A DNA stretch of 64,000 bases from NCBI RefSeq assembly GCF_002163625.1, contig NZ_CP020892.1, positions 4,588,001 to 4,652,000 of the forward strand, written 5' to 3'. Below are positions 17,770 to 28,077 of the stretch, one piece after another. This DNA is from Pseudomonas sp. M30-35. Lineage in GTDB: Bacteria > Pseudomonadota > Gammaproteobacteria > Pseudomonadales > Pseudomonadaceae. Made by a program: the position numbers and the translations under genes. The notes under the pieces are model-generated. The model saw only the letters and a list, made by a program, of their open reading frames with translations. It made no database searches and was not told the origin of the DNA. Within the stretch, counting starts at the first letter, position 1. Each line of letters starts with the position of its first letter.

Positions 17770-18936
17770 ATGCGTTTTCAACAAGGACAGTGGCGCGCCG
17801 TGTGGCTCGGGCTTGTACTTCTGGTTCTGGTCGGCTGCGACCCAGCGCAGCCGATCGAGGGCAGCGCGCCGCCGGCTCAGGTTTCCGTCATGATACTCGA
17901 GCCAATCGAACTCAGGGTCAACGAAGACCTGTCAGGGCGTGTTGCAGCCGTGCGCACAGCCGAGATTCGCGCGCAGATCGGCGGCATCGTGCAGCAGCGG
18001 CTGTTCGACCAAGGCGCCGAAGTCAAGGCTGGCGCTGCTCTGTTCCAGATTAACCCAGCACCGTTCAAAGCCGAGGCCGACAGCGCAGCAGCCACGTTGC
18101 AGCGAGCGGTGGCCGTGCTGGCTCGCGCGCGTATTCGGGCTGACCGCCTCGAACCACTGATGAAGGCTGAAGCCGTTAGTCGTCAAGTGTATGACGACGC
18201 CATCTCCTTGCGTGATCAGGCGGCTGCCGATGTGGCTCAAGCCAAAGCGACGCTAGCACGTCGACAGTTGGATCTGCAGTTCGCTACCGTCGAAGCGCCG
18301 ATCTCCGGGCGCATCGATCAGGCTTTAGTGAGTGAAGGTGCGCTGGTGTCTCCCAGCGACAGCTCGCCGCTGGCGAGAATCCAGCAGATCAACCAAGTGT
18401 ATGTCGATGTACGCCAATCGACAGCGTCGCTGGAGTCGCTGCGTCAGGCACTGGCCAATCAGGTCCAACCCTCCGGACCGGGGCTGGTAGCAGACGTCCT
18501 CAGTAGCGACGGAAAACCTTCCGGACTGACGGGTCGCATCTTGTTCTCCGGCATTGATGTGGATGCCGGCACTGGTGATGTGCTGCTGCGCATTCTGGTC
18601 GATAACCCCCAGCGCCAGCTGTTGCCGGGTATGTACGTCCAAGCGCGTATCCCGCGGGCGCATTACCCCAAGGCGCTGACCGTGCCTCAGCAAGCCGTTA
18701 TCCGTACGGGTGGACAGGCCAGCGTATGGGTAGTGGATGATCACAACCTCGCGAAGCGGGTGGCTATTGAACTGGGAGAGCTGGTGGACCGCCGCTACCG
18801 CATCGCATCCGGCCTCAGCGCTGGGCAGCAGGTCGTGATCGAAGGCGGCGAACGCCTGGCGGAGGACGCGCAGGTCACTGCGCACATCTGGCAGCCCACA
18901 GCCACCACTGAGCACCTTAGTTCAGCCACGCACTGA
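17770..18936 (+). CDS. adeA-like: RND efflux periplasmic adaptor (AdeA/MexA-like lipoprotein)
   Basis: This is a 388-residue membrane fusion protein that links the inner-membrane pump to the outer-membrane channel. A lipoprotein signal ends at C23 (LVLVGC), so it is probably anchored in the inner membrane. A split biotinyl-lipoyl domain (IRAQIGGIVQQRLFDQGAEV and FATVEAPISGRID) flanks an alpha-hairpin (about 95-160). Beta-barrel and membrane-proximal domains follow (LLPGMYVQARIP, TVPQQAVIR). I chose the ATG at 17770 over a GTG at 17734 because it gives a clean signal peptide. It is the first gene of the three-gene efflux operon. Confidence 0.93.
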   Translation: MRFQQGQWRAVWLGLVLLVLVGCDPAQPIEGSAPPAQVSVMILEPIELRVNEDLSGRVAAVRTAEIRAQIGGIVQQRLFDQGAEVKAGAALFQINPAPFKAEADSAAATLQRAVAVLARARIRADRLEPLMKAEAVSRQVYDDAISLRDQAAADVAQAKATLARRQLDLQFATVEAPISGRIDQALVSEGALVSPSDSSPLARIQQINQVYVDVRQSTASLESLRQALANQVQPSGPGLVADVLSSDGKPSGLTGRILFSGIDVDAGTGDVLLRILVDNPQRQLLPGMYVQARIPRAHYPKALTVPQQAVIRTGGQASVWVVDDHNLAKRVAIELGELVDRRYRIASGLSAGQQVVIEGGERLAEDAQVTAHIWQPTATTEHLSSATH

Positions 18937-18952
18937 GGTCGGAGAACCTGTC

Positions 18953-21900
18953 ATGTCCCAATTTTTTATCAATCGCCCGGTATTCGCCTGGGTGATCGCC
19001 CTGTTCATCGTGTTGGTCGGCGTGATCGCCATCCCGCAGTTGCCAATTGCCCGCTATCCGTCGGTGGCACCGCCGTCGGTGACTCTCTACGCCACCTATC
19101 CGGGGGCCACCCCGCAGACACTCAACGACTCGGTGGTGAGCTTGGTCGAGCGCGAGCTGTCGGGGGTGAAGAACCTGCTGTACTTCGAATCCTCGGTCGA
19201 CACCTCGGGTAGCGCGCAGATCACCGCCACCTTCAAGCCGGGCACCGACGCGGAGCTGGCCCAGGTGGACGTGCAGAATCGCATCAAGGCCGTCGAGCCG
19301 CGCCTACCTCAGGCCGTGCGGCAAAGCGGCCTGCAGGTGGAGTCCGCTGCCTCGGGCTTTCTGATGATGGTCGGCATGACCTCACCCAACGGCCAATTTG
19401 ATGAAGTCGCACTGAACGACTATCTGGCGCGAAACATCGTCCAGGAGCTACGGCGCATCGACGGCGTGGGGCGTGTGCAACTGTTCGGCGCCGAGCAGGC
19501 CATGCGCGTCTGGGTCGACCCGCACAAGCTCACCGCCTACGGCCTGACGATGAACGAGCTGGCCCAGGCTATCGAACAGCAGAACGCACAGATTGCACCC
19601 GGGCGGGTCGGCGACGAGCCCGCGTTGCCGGGCCAGCGCCTGACTGTGCCGCTGACCGTGCAGGGGCAACTGACCAACCCGGAACAGTTCGCTGCCGTCG
19701 TCCTGCGTGCCGGCGCTGATGGAGCGAAGGTCGTGCTCGGCGATGTGGCGCGGATCGAGCTGGGCGCTCAGTCCTATGGTTTTTCCAACCGTGAGAACGG
19801 CGTTGCGGCGACCAGTGCCGCCATTCAGCTTTCGCCCGGTGCCAACGCCGTGCGCACTGCCTCGGCCGTGCGCGAGCGTCTGGCCGAGCTGGCGCCGGGC
19901 ATGCCGGAGGGCATGGCCTACTCGGTGCCATTTGATACAGCGCCCTTCGTCAAGGTTTCCATCGAGAAGGTGATCTACACCCTGTTCGAGGCCATGGCGC
20001 TGGTGTTTCTGGTGATGTTTCTGTTCCTACAGAACATACGCTATACGCTGATCCCGGCAATCGTCGCGCCCATCGCGCTGCTTGGCACCTTCGCGGTGAT
20101 GCTGCTGGCCGGCTTCTCGATCAACTCGCTAACCATGTTCGGCATGGTGCTGGCCATCGGTATCATCGTCGACGATGCCATCGTAGTGGTCGAGAACGTT
20201 GAGCGGCTAATGGCAACCCAGGGACTGTCGCCGAAGGAAGCCACCTCGCGGGCGATGCAGGAAATCACCGGCGCGGTGATCGGCATCACTCTGGTGCTCA
20301 CCGCCGTATTCATCCCCATGGCCTTCGGCAGCGGTTCGGTGGGAGTGATCTACCAGCAGTTCACCCTGTCGATGGCGGTGTCGATTCTGTTCTCGGCCTT
20401 CCTTGCCCTGACCCTGACGCCTGCGCTTTGCGCCACGCTGTTGCGTCCGGTCAGCGCTGACCACCATGAGAAACGTGGATTCTTCGGTGCCTTCAATAGG
20501 GGCTTCGAGCGCCTCACGGCGAGCTACGGAGCGCGCGTGACGCTCCTGGTCAGTCGTAGCGGGCGGATGATGGCGGCGTTCGCCGTACTCTGCGTGGTAT
20601 TGGTCATCACCGCTGGTCAGCTGCCGTCGTCCTTCCTGCCCGAAGAAGATCAGGGTTACTTCATGACCTCCATCCAATTGCCCACCGGCGCCACAAGCGA
20701 ACGCACGCTGGAAGTGGTCAAGGCTTACGAGGCACACGTGGCATCGCGTCCGGGGCTGGACGCGAACCTAGTGGTGCTGGGTTTCAGTTTCGCTGGCTCC
20801 GGCCCCAACGCAGCAATGGCCTTCACCATGCTCAAGGATTGGGATCAGCGTGATGGCGCCAATGCTGCCGAAGAGGCGGCGCTGGCGCAGCAGGCCATGG
20901 CCAACAACGTCGAAGGCACGGTGATGAGCCTGATGCCGCCGGCGATCGACGAGCTCGGCACATCTTCCGGTTTCACTCTGTTTCTGCAGGATCGGGCCAA
21001 CCGGGGCGAGGCCGCGTTGCTGGCTGCGCAGACACAACTGTTGCAACTGGCCGCACAGAGCGAGGTGGTCAGCGATGTCTATCCGGACGGCCTGCCACCC
21101 GGCGAAAGCATCCGCTTGGAGATCGACCGGCAGAAGGCCGAAGCTATGGGCCTGTCCTTTGCCACAGTGAGCAGCACGCTGTCGGCGGCCATGGGCTCGC
21201 TGTACGTCAACGATTTCCCCAATGCCGGGCGTATGCAGCAGGTCATCCTGCAGGCCGACGCCCCTGCGCGCATGCAACTGGACGACGTACTCAGCCTGCG
21301 CGTGCGCAATGCCACTGGCGGCATGGTGGCGCTGCGTGAGGTGGTGATACCGGTGTGGAGCGAGTCGCCGCAACAATTGATGCGTTTCCAGGGCTTCCCC
21401 GCCGTACGACTCTCCGGGGGCGCAGCGCCGGGCGTGTCCAGCGGTGTGGCGATGGCCGAAATGGAGAGACTGGTTACTCAGTTGCCGCAAGGCTTCGCCG
21501 TGGCTTGGACAGGACAATCGCTGCAGGAACGTCAGTCGGCGGCGCAAGCACCGCTACTGATGCTGCTCTCGGCGCTAGTGGTGTTCCTAGTACTGGCGGC
21601 GCTGTACGAGAGCTGGTCGATTCCGATGTCAGTGATGCTGGTCGTGCCGCTGGGCCTACTCGGCGCGGTGGCCGCAGTGATGCTGCGTGGCATGCCCAAT
21701 GACGTGTTCTTCAAGGTGGGGATGATTACCATCATCGGTCTGTCGGCGAAGAACGCCATCCTCATCGTCGAGTTCGCCCGCCAGTTGCACGCTGAAGGTC
21801 GCACGCTGGTCGACGCCGCGGTGACCGCAGCGCGCCTGCGCCTACGCCCGATCCTGATGACTTCGCTGGCCTTCACTCTCGGCGTGGTACCGCTGATGCT

Positions 21901-22090
21901 CGCCAGCGGCGCCAGCGCGGAAACCCAGCACGCCATCGGTACCGGAGTGTTCGGCGGCATGCTCAGCGGCACCTTGTTGGCGGTGTTCTTCGTGCCGGTC
22001 TTTTTCGTCGTCGTTGTCGGCACGCAGGAGCGCTTGAGCGCCCGGCGTGCGCAGCGTGGCAGTGCCTCGTTGGCTCAGGAGAACCCTTGA
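18953..22090 (+). CDS. adeB-like: RND multidrug efflux pump (AdeB/MexB-like, HAE1)
   Basis: This is a 1045-residue inner-membrane drug:proton antiporter with 12 helices and two large periplasmic loops, the normal size for HAE1 pumps. It starts MSQFFINRPVFAWV. The proton-relay aspartates are present in helix 4 (GIIVDDAIVVVENVE, near residue 407), as are the helix 10 lysine (SAKNAILIVEFA) and an arginine in RLRPILMTS. Reading against memory, it is closest to AdeB of Acinetobacter. Likely substrates are cationic and amphiphilic drugs, including aminoglycosides in AdeB, but this is inference. It lies 16 bp after the adaptor gene and overlaps the channel gene. Confidence 0.95.
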   Translation: MSQFFINRPVFAWVIALFIVLVGVIAIPQLPIARYPSVAPPSVTLYATYPGATPQTLNDSVVSLVERELSGVKNLLYFESSVDTSGSAQITATFKPGTDAELAQVDVQNRIKAVEPRLPQAVRQSGLQVESAASGFLMMVGMTSPNGQFDEVALNDYLARNIVQELRRIDGVGRVQLFGAEQAMRVWVDPHKLTAYGLTMNELAQAIEQQNAQIAPGRVGDEPALPGQRLTVPLTVQGQLTNPEQFAAVVLRAGADGAKVVLGDVARIELGAQSYGFSNRENGVAATSAAIQLSPGANAVRTASAVRERLAELAPGMPEGMAYSVPFDTAPFVKVSIEKVIYTLFEAMALVFLVMFLFLQNIRYTLIPAIVAPIALLGTFAVMLLAGFSINSLTMFGMVLAIGIIVDDAIVVVENVERLMATQGLSPKEATSRAMQEITGAVIGITLVLTAVFIPMAFGSGSVGVIYQQFTLSMAVSILFSAFLALTLTPALCATLLRPVSADHHEKRGFFGAFNRGFERLTASYGARVTLLVSRSGRMMAAFAVLCVVLVITAGQLPSSFLPEEDQGYFMTSIQLPTGATSERTLEVVKAYEAHVASRPGLDANLVVLGFSFAGSGPNAAMAFTMLKDWDQRDGANAAEEAALAQQAMANNVEGTVMSLMPPAIDELGTSSGFTLFLQDRANRGEAALLAAQTQLLQLAAQSEVVSDVYPDGLPPGESIRLEIDRQKAEAMGLSFATVSSTLSAAMGSLYVNDFPNAGRMQQVILQADAPARMQLDDVLSLRVRNATGGMVALREVVIPVWSESPQQLMRFQGFPAVRLSGGAAPGVSSGVAMAEMERLVTQLPQGFAVAWTGQSLQERQSAAQAPLLMLLSALVVFLVLAALYESWSIPMSVMLVVPLGLLGAVAAVMLRGMPNDVFFKVGMITIIGLSAKNAILIVEFARQLHAEGRTLVDAAVTAARLRLRPILMTSLAFTLGVVPLMLASGASAETQHAIGTGVFGGMLSGTLLAVFFVPVFFVVVVGTQERLSARRAQRGSASLAQENP

Positions 22091-23526
22091 TGCGCCTGTT
22101 ACTGACCCTACCGCTACTCGGCTGTCTGACTGCCTGCTCACTGACGCCAACCCTGCAACGTCCAGCCGCGCCGGTGCCAACGAGCTTTGCTATAGCCTCC
22201 GAAAAACCTGCCTCGACACTGCCGGCCAGTGCGCTGGGCTGGCGCACGATGTTTAGCGATCCGCGCCTGCAACGACTGATCGACCTGGCCTTGACGAATA
22301 ACCGCGACCTGCACCTGTCCATCCTCAACGTTCAGGCGGCGCAGGCGCAGGCGAATATCCAGCACGCCTCGCGCCTGCCAGCCGTAGGGCTGGAGGCGAC
22401 ACGCACGCGTGAGCGGACCCTGAGCAACGACGCGAACGGCAGCGCCAGCCGCGAGATGAGCCAGCAGGCTGGGGTGAGCGTCACCCTCAGCGCCTTCGAG
22501 TTGGATCTGTTCGGTCGCGTGCGGGCGCTCTCCGATGCCGCGTTGGCGCGCTATCTGGCTAGCGAGCGAGGGCGTGACGCAGCGCAGATCAGTTTGATCG
22601 GTGCGGTGGCCGAGGCTTACTTCGCCCAGCGCCTGGCCGACGAGCAACTCCAACTGGCCGAGCGTACCTTGGCCGACTGGCAGCAGTCGCTGGAGTTGGC
22701 GCGCTTACTCAAGCAAGCCGAGCAGAACAGCAGCCTAGACGTGGCCCAGGCCGAAGGGCTGGTGGCCCTAGCCGATGCCGACCTGGAAGCGCGCCACCGC
22801 GCCCTGGCCGAGGCAGACAACGCGCTGCAGTTGCTGGTGGGCAACGAGCTGCCCGACGACCTGCCGCCCGCCTTGCCATTGGAGCGCCAATCGGTGATCG
22901 CGCAGCTGCCGGCCGGGCTTCCGGCTGATCTGCTGCTGAGCCGGCCGGATTTGCGCCAGGCCGAACAGATGCTGGTGGCCGCCAATGCCAATATTGGTGC
23001 AGCGCGGGCGGCGTTCTTTCCGCAGATATCCCTCACCGCTTCCTTCGGTTATGCCAGCACCTCGCTCGGCGCCCTGTTCGATCCGGCCCGACAAGTTTGG
23101 CGATTCGCCCCGCAGATTTCCCAGCCGCTGTTCCAGGGCGGGCGTCTGCGCGCCGAACTGCGTTTGGCTGAGGTGCGCAAATTCGAGGCTGTCGCCCAGT
23201 ACGAACGCGCCATTCAGACCGCCTTTCGCGAAGTGGCCGACGCCCTTGCTGGAACGGCTACTTACGACCGCCAGATCGATGCGCAGCTACGTGCGGTGAC
23301 AGCTGCCGAGCGGCGTCTGCAACTGTCCGACCTGCGCTACCGCGCTGGCGTCGACGGTCGGCTGGAGCTGCTCGATGCCCAGCGCCAACTGCACGCCGCA
23401 CGTCAGGCACTGCTGGAACTGCGCCGCGCTGAAATCGCCAACCGGGTGGCACTGTACAAGTCCCTCGGTGGCGGCCTGTACGAGCGCGATATCTCGGAGA
23501 TTGCCGCTGTCACAGCGGCTCAGTAG
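22090..23526 (+). CDS. adeC-like: Outer-membrane efflux channel lipoprotein (NodT/OprM family)
   Basis: This 478-residue TolC-type channel protein has a lipoprotein signal (MRLLLTLPLLGCLTAC, acylated cysteine at residue 16). Two outer-membrane efflux repeats follow, including LELDLFGRVRALSDAALA-like and LLSRPDLRQAEQML segments typical of NodT/OprM. It completes the tripartite pump with the adaptor and RND protein. The ATG at 22090 overlaps the RND stop codon (TGATG); an upstream TTG at 22087 is in frame but unnecessary. Having its own channel gene makes the locus self-sufficient. Confidence 0.94.
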   Translation: MRLLLTLPLLGCLTACSLTPTLQRPAAPVPTSFAIASEKPASTLPASALGWRTMFSDPRLQRLIDLALTNNRDLHLSILNVQAAQAQANIQHASRLPAVGLEATRTRERTLSNDANGSASREMSQQAGVSVTLSAFELDLFGRVRALSDAALARYLASERGRDAAQISLIGAVAEAYFAQRLADEQLQLAERTLADWQQSLELARLLKQAEQNSSLDVAQAEGLVALADADLEARHRALAEADNALQLLVGNELPDDLPPALPLERQSVIAQLPAGLPADLLLSRPDLRQAEQMLVAANANIGAARAAFFPQISLTASFGYASTSLGALFDPARQVWRFAPQISQPLFQGGRLRAELRLAEVRKFEAVAQYERAIQTAFREVADALAGTATYDRQIDAQLRAVTAAERRLQLSDLRYRAGVDGRLELLDAQRQLHAARQALLELRRAEIANRVALYKSLGGGLYERDISEIAAVTAAQ

Positions 23527-23631
23527 AGTCCATCCACGTTGTCTATGAGTCCTTTCATGTAATTGGGGTCAGACCACGTTTAAATCGGAATTTCGCAAAA
23601 CCGTGGCCTGCCGCCTACTAACCCCTATCCC

Positions 23632-24108
23632 TTATCTCGCAGTGGAAGAAAGCGCTTGCTCTCTAACGCCTGCTTTCTCAAGCATTTCTATGAGTGACTC
23701 TGGCCAAACTATTTCCCTTGTTGCTTTCAGCGCACAGATAGACCACCAGTGGTAATCGGCCATTACCTCGTTTTCGTGTGATGTCCACTCCAAGCAGGAT
23801 ACCTTTTCACCACTCGCTCGCACGATGAAATACCGCTCGAAGGACATCACCATTTCACCCGAAGGCATACGCATCGCGAACTCTCGATCTGCTATAGGTT
23901 CGCCTACTGAGGAAACAGTTATGCCTGTTTCTTCGCGTAGCTCACGTATCGCAGCGCATTCAAATGTTTCTCCATCTTCGAGTCCGCCACCAGGCGTTGC
24001 CCAGTATTCATCACCCGCTAGCGCTCCATTTTTATGGCTGAACGTGAAGAGAAGCACTTTTTCAGAGGCACTGATAATCAGTAGTCTTGATGACCTTCGC
24101 TGGCGCAC
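23632..24108 (-). CDS. NUDIX hydrolase
   Basis: This 158-residue cytoplasmic hydrolase has a complete Nudix box at about residues 40-63: GGLEDGETF followed by AIRELREETGI, with the catalytic RELREE acidic residues R55-E60. Family members cleave nucleoside diphosphates linked to another group, and the substrate here is unknown. The start is a GTG at 24108. It is the last of three minus-strand genes, 122 bp after the kinase-like gene. It is probably an acquired housecleaning or resistance-related function. Confidence 0.85.
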   Translation of the reverse strand: MRQRRSSRLLIISASEKVLLFTFSHKNGALAGDEYWATPGGGLEDGETFECAAIRELREETGITVSSVGEPIADREFAMRMPSGEMVMSFERYFIVRASGEKVSCLEWTSHENEVMADYHWWSICALKATREIVWPESLIEMLEKAGVREQALSSTAR

Positions 24109-24230
24109 TTTATATATCCAAACAACCAGCGACAGCCGCTGATTATGAAGCGCCTGACCGGCGCCAGTCGATCACGGCTTACAGGGATCGCCGCAAAGCT
24201 GATAGAAAAGACCTTGTCTGGCGGTAAAAC

Positions 24231-25025
24231 TCACGAATCTAGCGCCAACGCAGCAAGCTTCGCCACCTCAAGGGGGATTACCGGCTTAATGTCATCTTCG
24301 AGCATCCAGGCGGCTGACAAACCGGCCCACGCCAGTACCCATTGCAATAACCTGCGGCGATCAATCTTGGAAGTTTGGGCGACGATGCCGATTCGGCGCG
24401 CAAAACAGCCTGGCGCCAAAGCGCTTTTGCTATCGGGATTGCAAAAAATATTCGCGTAATCGAAGCCGCGTTCTCCGTACAGTCCTTTAGGATCAATAGC
24501 GAGCCATCCCTTGGGGCCGAAGTCCAATACATTGCCGTGGTGGATGTCACCATGCAGTACCCTGACATCGCGCGGGGCACTTAAGAGTTTGCGGGCAGTT
24601 TTTGCGCATTGCTCAAAGATCCCTCTGTGCGTTACCGCTGCGCTCCACAGGGCTTCGAACCATTGCTCCAGCGGGACTAAAGCAGGAGCCGGTTGTGTAC
24701 GTGGTGTGTGAAGACGGCCGGCCACAGCACAAAGAATGCGAGTAGCCTCGTCGTCCTGGCCAACGCTCACCAAGTGCGTAAGCGAGCCCGAGCCCTTCGC
24801 GCGCTCCATAAGCAAAGTCTCTCCATCATGCGCCAGTACTGGCGCCGCACCCTCACCGTCCCACCAAGCCATGAGCAGGTTGCCTGCTTGCTCTTCTAGC
24901 TCTCGCGAGATTTTGAGCATCGCTGGCAAGCCATTCTGGCGAACGGGCAGTAGATGTCCATTTAGCGAGACAAAAGCGTCGCCATCGATGGTCAGCTCCC
25001 ATCGTTTCAGGTATTGATCAAACAT
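24231..25025 (-). CDS. APH(6)/hydroxyurea-type phosphotransferase
   Basis: This 264-residue kinase-like protein matches the aminoglycoside/hydroxyurea antibiotic kinase family (APH(6), StrB-like). It has the nucleotide-binding lysine K38, the Brenner motif HGDIHHGN (H158, D160, N165) and the metal-binding aspartate in LAIDPKG (D178). LYGERGFDYANIFCNP is typical of the family. Known members phosphorylate streptomycin at the 6-position, but many chromosomal homologues do not confer resistance, so activity is uncertain. The start is ATG at 25025, seven bases after the upstream gene's stop codon, indicating an operon with the serine hydrolase. Confidence 0.85.
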   Translation of the reverse strand: MFDQYLKRWELTIDGDAFVSLNGHLLPVRQNGLPAMLKISRELEEQAGNLLMAWWDGEGAAPVLAHDGETLLMERAKGSGSLTHLVSVGQDDEATRILCAVAGRLHTPRTQPAPALVPLEQWFEALWSAAVTHRGIFEQCAKTARKLLSAPRDVRVLHGDIHHGNVLDFGPKGWLAIDPKGLYGERGFDYANIFCNPDSKSALAPGCFARRIGIVAQTSKIDRRRLLQWVLAWAGLSAAWMLEDDIKPVIPLEVAKLAALALDS

Positions 25026-25032
25026 AAATCCA

Positions 25033-25920
25033 CTAATTTCGCTCTTGCCGCAAGGCTTGCATCAGCCGCTCTATAACTAAAGTTTCGACGGCGTCTTCAC
25101 TGGCGCCCGTCTCAAAAACAGCGCAACAAGCCGAAAAATCACCCTGGCGGAGATGGTAAGCGGCAATGACACTGCCAGGCCCGCAACCGGTGTGTCCGCA
25201 TAGGGAATACCCGCCATCAATAGAACCCTGCATCACACCAAGGCCATAGCCCGGAGTGATCCATGGACGTCCGGGAATTGGACCGCCCAATGCTCGTGCT
25301 TTCTGCATTTCCTGGAGCAATCCCATGGAGAGAAGGTCTCCGGTAAGGAGTCGACCCAGGAACAGCGCTGCCTGCGAAACTGGGCCGATCAGTAAGCCAT
25401 GATAGACCCAAGCGGGGTCATAACCTGTACTTCCAAGATGGGTCGTTTGTAAGTCTGCTCGCGTTTTAGCGAAGCGCACGCTCGACAGGCCAAGTGGGGT
25501 TAGTGCACGTTGACTCACTGCATCATCAAGCATCAGATCAGTCAGCTGTTGAATAAGCCGACCCACAAGCAAGTAGCCAACATTCGAGTACCGCCACCCG
25601 GTTCCGGGGCTGTATCGAACTCGAGAGCCATCAAGGCGTTGCATCATTTCATCCGCCGACCAAGCCGACTCATTGTTAGCAACGGCGGCGTGATACTCCG
25701 CAAGTTCGCCATAATCGGCAAGACCCGCTTCATGCCGCAGTAGCTGGCGCAACGTGAAGGGTTGATCAAGAATTGGATCGTCCAACCCGACCAGCCCATC
25801 ACGCACCAGCGATAGCGCAGTAACGGCTAAGACTGTCTTCGTAAAACTCCACCATGGCACCAACAGCTCTGATCGGTCATTAGGTAGTGGCTGACCATTT
25901 GATACGAGTGAACTCAGCAT
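25033..25920 (-). CDS. Beta-lactamase-family serine hydrolase
   Basis: This 295-residue protein of the class C beta-lactamase/esterase fold has the nucleophile motif SxxK (S25-F-T-K28 in WWSFTKT), the YSN motif and a late HTG motif (CGHTGCGPGS). Together these make a complete active site. No signal peptide is seen, so it is likely cytoplasmic and more probably an esterase or peptidase than a secreted beta-lactamase. I chose ATG 25920 because AAGGAAG precedes it; a GTG at 25974 would add 18 residues. It is the first gene of the minus-strand cluster with the APH-like and NUDIX genes. Confidence 0.82.
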   Translation of the reverse strand: MLSSLVSNGQPLPNDRSELLVPWWSFTKTVLAVTALSLVRDGLVGLDDPILDQPFTLRQLLRHEAGLADYGELAEYHAAVANNESAWSADEMMQRLDGSRVRYSPGTGWRYSNVGYLLVGRLIQQLTDLMLDDAVSQRALTPLGLSSVRFAKTRADLQTTHLGSTGYDPAWVYHGLLIGPVSQAALFLGRLLTGDLLSMGLLQEMQKARALGGPIPGRPWITPGYGLGVMQGSIDGGYSLCGHTGCGPGSVIAAYHLRQGDFSACCAVFETGASEDAVETLVIERLMQALRQERN

Positions 25921-26157
25921 TGGCTTCCTTGAAATGTTGAACGGATCCACAGCTCGACAAGATATCTCATTCACTCTTCTTCACCAGAATGTAGAGCCAT
26001 TGGTTTTATTGTCCCGAACGACTGCTATTGGCCCAGAGTGTGTAAAACGCGGCTCCGGTTTTGACGTCTGTACTGCTACTTGAAACCTGCCGTAGCCTGA
26101 CTGCCCTACAGGCAGCAACCCTCAAACGACATGTCCGACGAGCGGCTGACCCTTGTA

Positions 26158-26185
26158 TTGACATATCGGTAAGTTTCGATATCAT
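26158..26185 (+). promoter_or_regulatory. Promoter and operator 1 of the arsR-like gene
   Basis: TTGACA (26158-26163) and TATCAT (26180-26185) are spaced 16 bp. Between and overlapping them is the palindrome ATATCG-N8-CGATAT (26163-26182). This placement fits auto-repression by the regulator encoded immediately downstream. Confidence 0.75.
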
Positions 26186-26192
26186 CGTAACC

Positions 26193-26495
26193 ATGAACTT
26201 AATCGAAATATTCAAAGCCCTCTCCAACCGCACTCGCCTTGAAATCCTCAAGGGGTTGAAGGATCCGGAGAATAACTTCCCTCCACAGGATGAAGGGGAC
26301 GTTCATACGGTGGGCGTTTGCGTAAGCAGTATTCAAGAAGGCGTCGGCCTGTCGCAATCGACGGTGTCCGATTACCTTGCGACGCTGCAACGAGTAGGTC
26401 TGGTCGAAGTCCGCCGCGTTGGGCAGTGGACCTACTACAAACGCAATGAAGCAAACATCAGCGCTCTTGCCGAACTGATAAGGAAAGAGCTGTAA
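26193..26495 (+). CDS. ArsR-family transcriptional repressor
   Basis: This 100-residue winged helix-turn-helix protein starts MNLIEIFKALSNRTRLEILKGL and has a recognition segment SQSTVSDYLATLQRVGLVEVRRVGQWTYY. Both are typical of ArsR regulators. It lacks the CxC metal site of classic arsenic sensors and has one Cys (VGVCVSS), so it may sense an oxidant, electrophile or nothing metal-related. A longer frame from 26061 runs through the promoter and is rejected. Operators with the same architecture precede this gene and the next, so it probably controls both the quinone reductase and itself. Confidence 0.88.
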   Translation: MNLIEIFKALSNRTRLEILKGLKDPENNFPPQDEGDVHTVGVCVSSIQEGVGLSQSTVSDYLATLQRVGLVEVRRVGQWTYYKRNEANISALAELIRKEL

Positions 26496-26600
26496 TTATT
26501 TACATGGATATATCGGTTATTCCCTATATCCCTTTTTACCGAAACAGCGATTCAAGATGAACTGAAACGCAGGGAAACCCGTTAATTTTTCCACCCTAAT

Positions 26601-26620
26601 ATATCGATAAATCTCGATAT
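26601..26620 (+). promoter_or_regulatory. Operator 2, upstream of the quinone reductase
   Basis: ATATCGATAAATCTCGATAT is an ATATCG-N8-CGATAT palindrome 27 bp upstream of the quinone reductase start codon. It has the same half-sites and spacing as the operator before the arsR-like gene. A decayed third site (GGATAT...ATATCC, 26505-26530) lies just after the arsR-like stop codon. Confidence 0.8.
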
Positions 26621-26647
26621 CTCTTTTTAAAGAAACGAGGATCTACA

Positions 26648-27631
<984 letters not shown>

Positions 27632-27654
27632 CTTTGAAACTTAGAGGAAACGCC

Positions 27655-27987
27655 ATGATTTATGAAATCGCTCTGCTTCCCATTCACAAAGAACACATTG
27701 AAAACTTCAGGAATGCATTCGCTGAGGTCACGCCTTTGCTCAGCCGCGCCAAGGGTTACCACGGTCACATGCTCGCCCAAGGGATAGAGACGCCAGAGCA
27801 ACTCAATCTGATAGTGCGCTGGCAATCACTTGAGGATCACAAGGGCTTCGAAGCGAGTGAGGACCATCAGGTATTCATGGCACGTCTGGAGGAATACTTC
27901 TCGGAAGAGCCGACGGTCTATCACATTGAAGACGCCGCTTTTACTACCGGAGAAGATGCTGATCAAAACAGCTTCTTTGCCAAGTAA
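27655..27987 (+). CDS. Antibiotic biosynthesis monooxygenase (ABM) domain protein
   Basis: This 110-residue protein has a single ABM ferredoxin-like fold: MIYEIALLPIHKEHIENF, then a conserved LIVRWQSLEDHKGFEASED and HQVFMARLEEYF. Small ABM proteins such as YgiN act as quinol monooxygenases, often paired with quinone reductases, which fits the upstream gene. The ATG at 27655 follows GAGGAAA. A seven-codon upstream extension is not supported. It is probably co-transcribed with the quinone reductase. Confidence 0.85.
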   Translation: MIYEIALLPIHKEHIENFRNAFAEVTPLLSRAKGYHGHMLAQGIETPEQLNLIVRWQSLEDHKGFEASEDHQVFMARLEEYFSEEPTVYHIEDAAFTTGEDADQNSFFAK

Positions 27988-28077
27988 TACTCGTGCAATA
28001 GGAAGCTTGTTGGCTTTAAACAATTGGTCGCTGTGAGGAATCCACTGGCTTGATGTCGCTAACTTGTAGTGATCGCG

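Noticed and set aside
20768..21547. 259-codon antisense gene inside the RND pump
   Set aside because: It is a shadow frame opposite a conserved gene, rich in His and Arg with no recognisable domain.
26061..26192. N-terminal extension of the ArsR regulator
   Set aside because: The extension would translate through the promoter and operator; the family start is at 26193.
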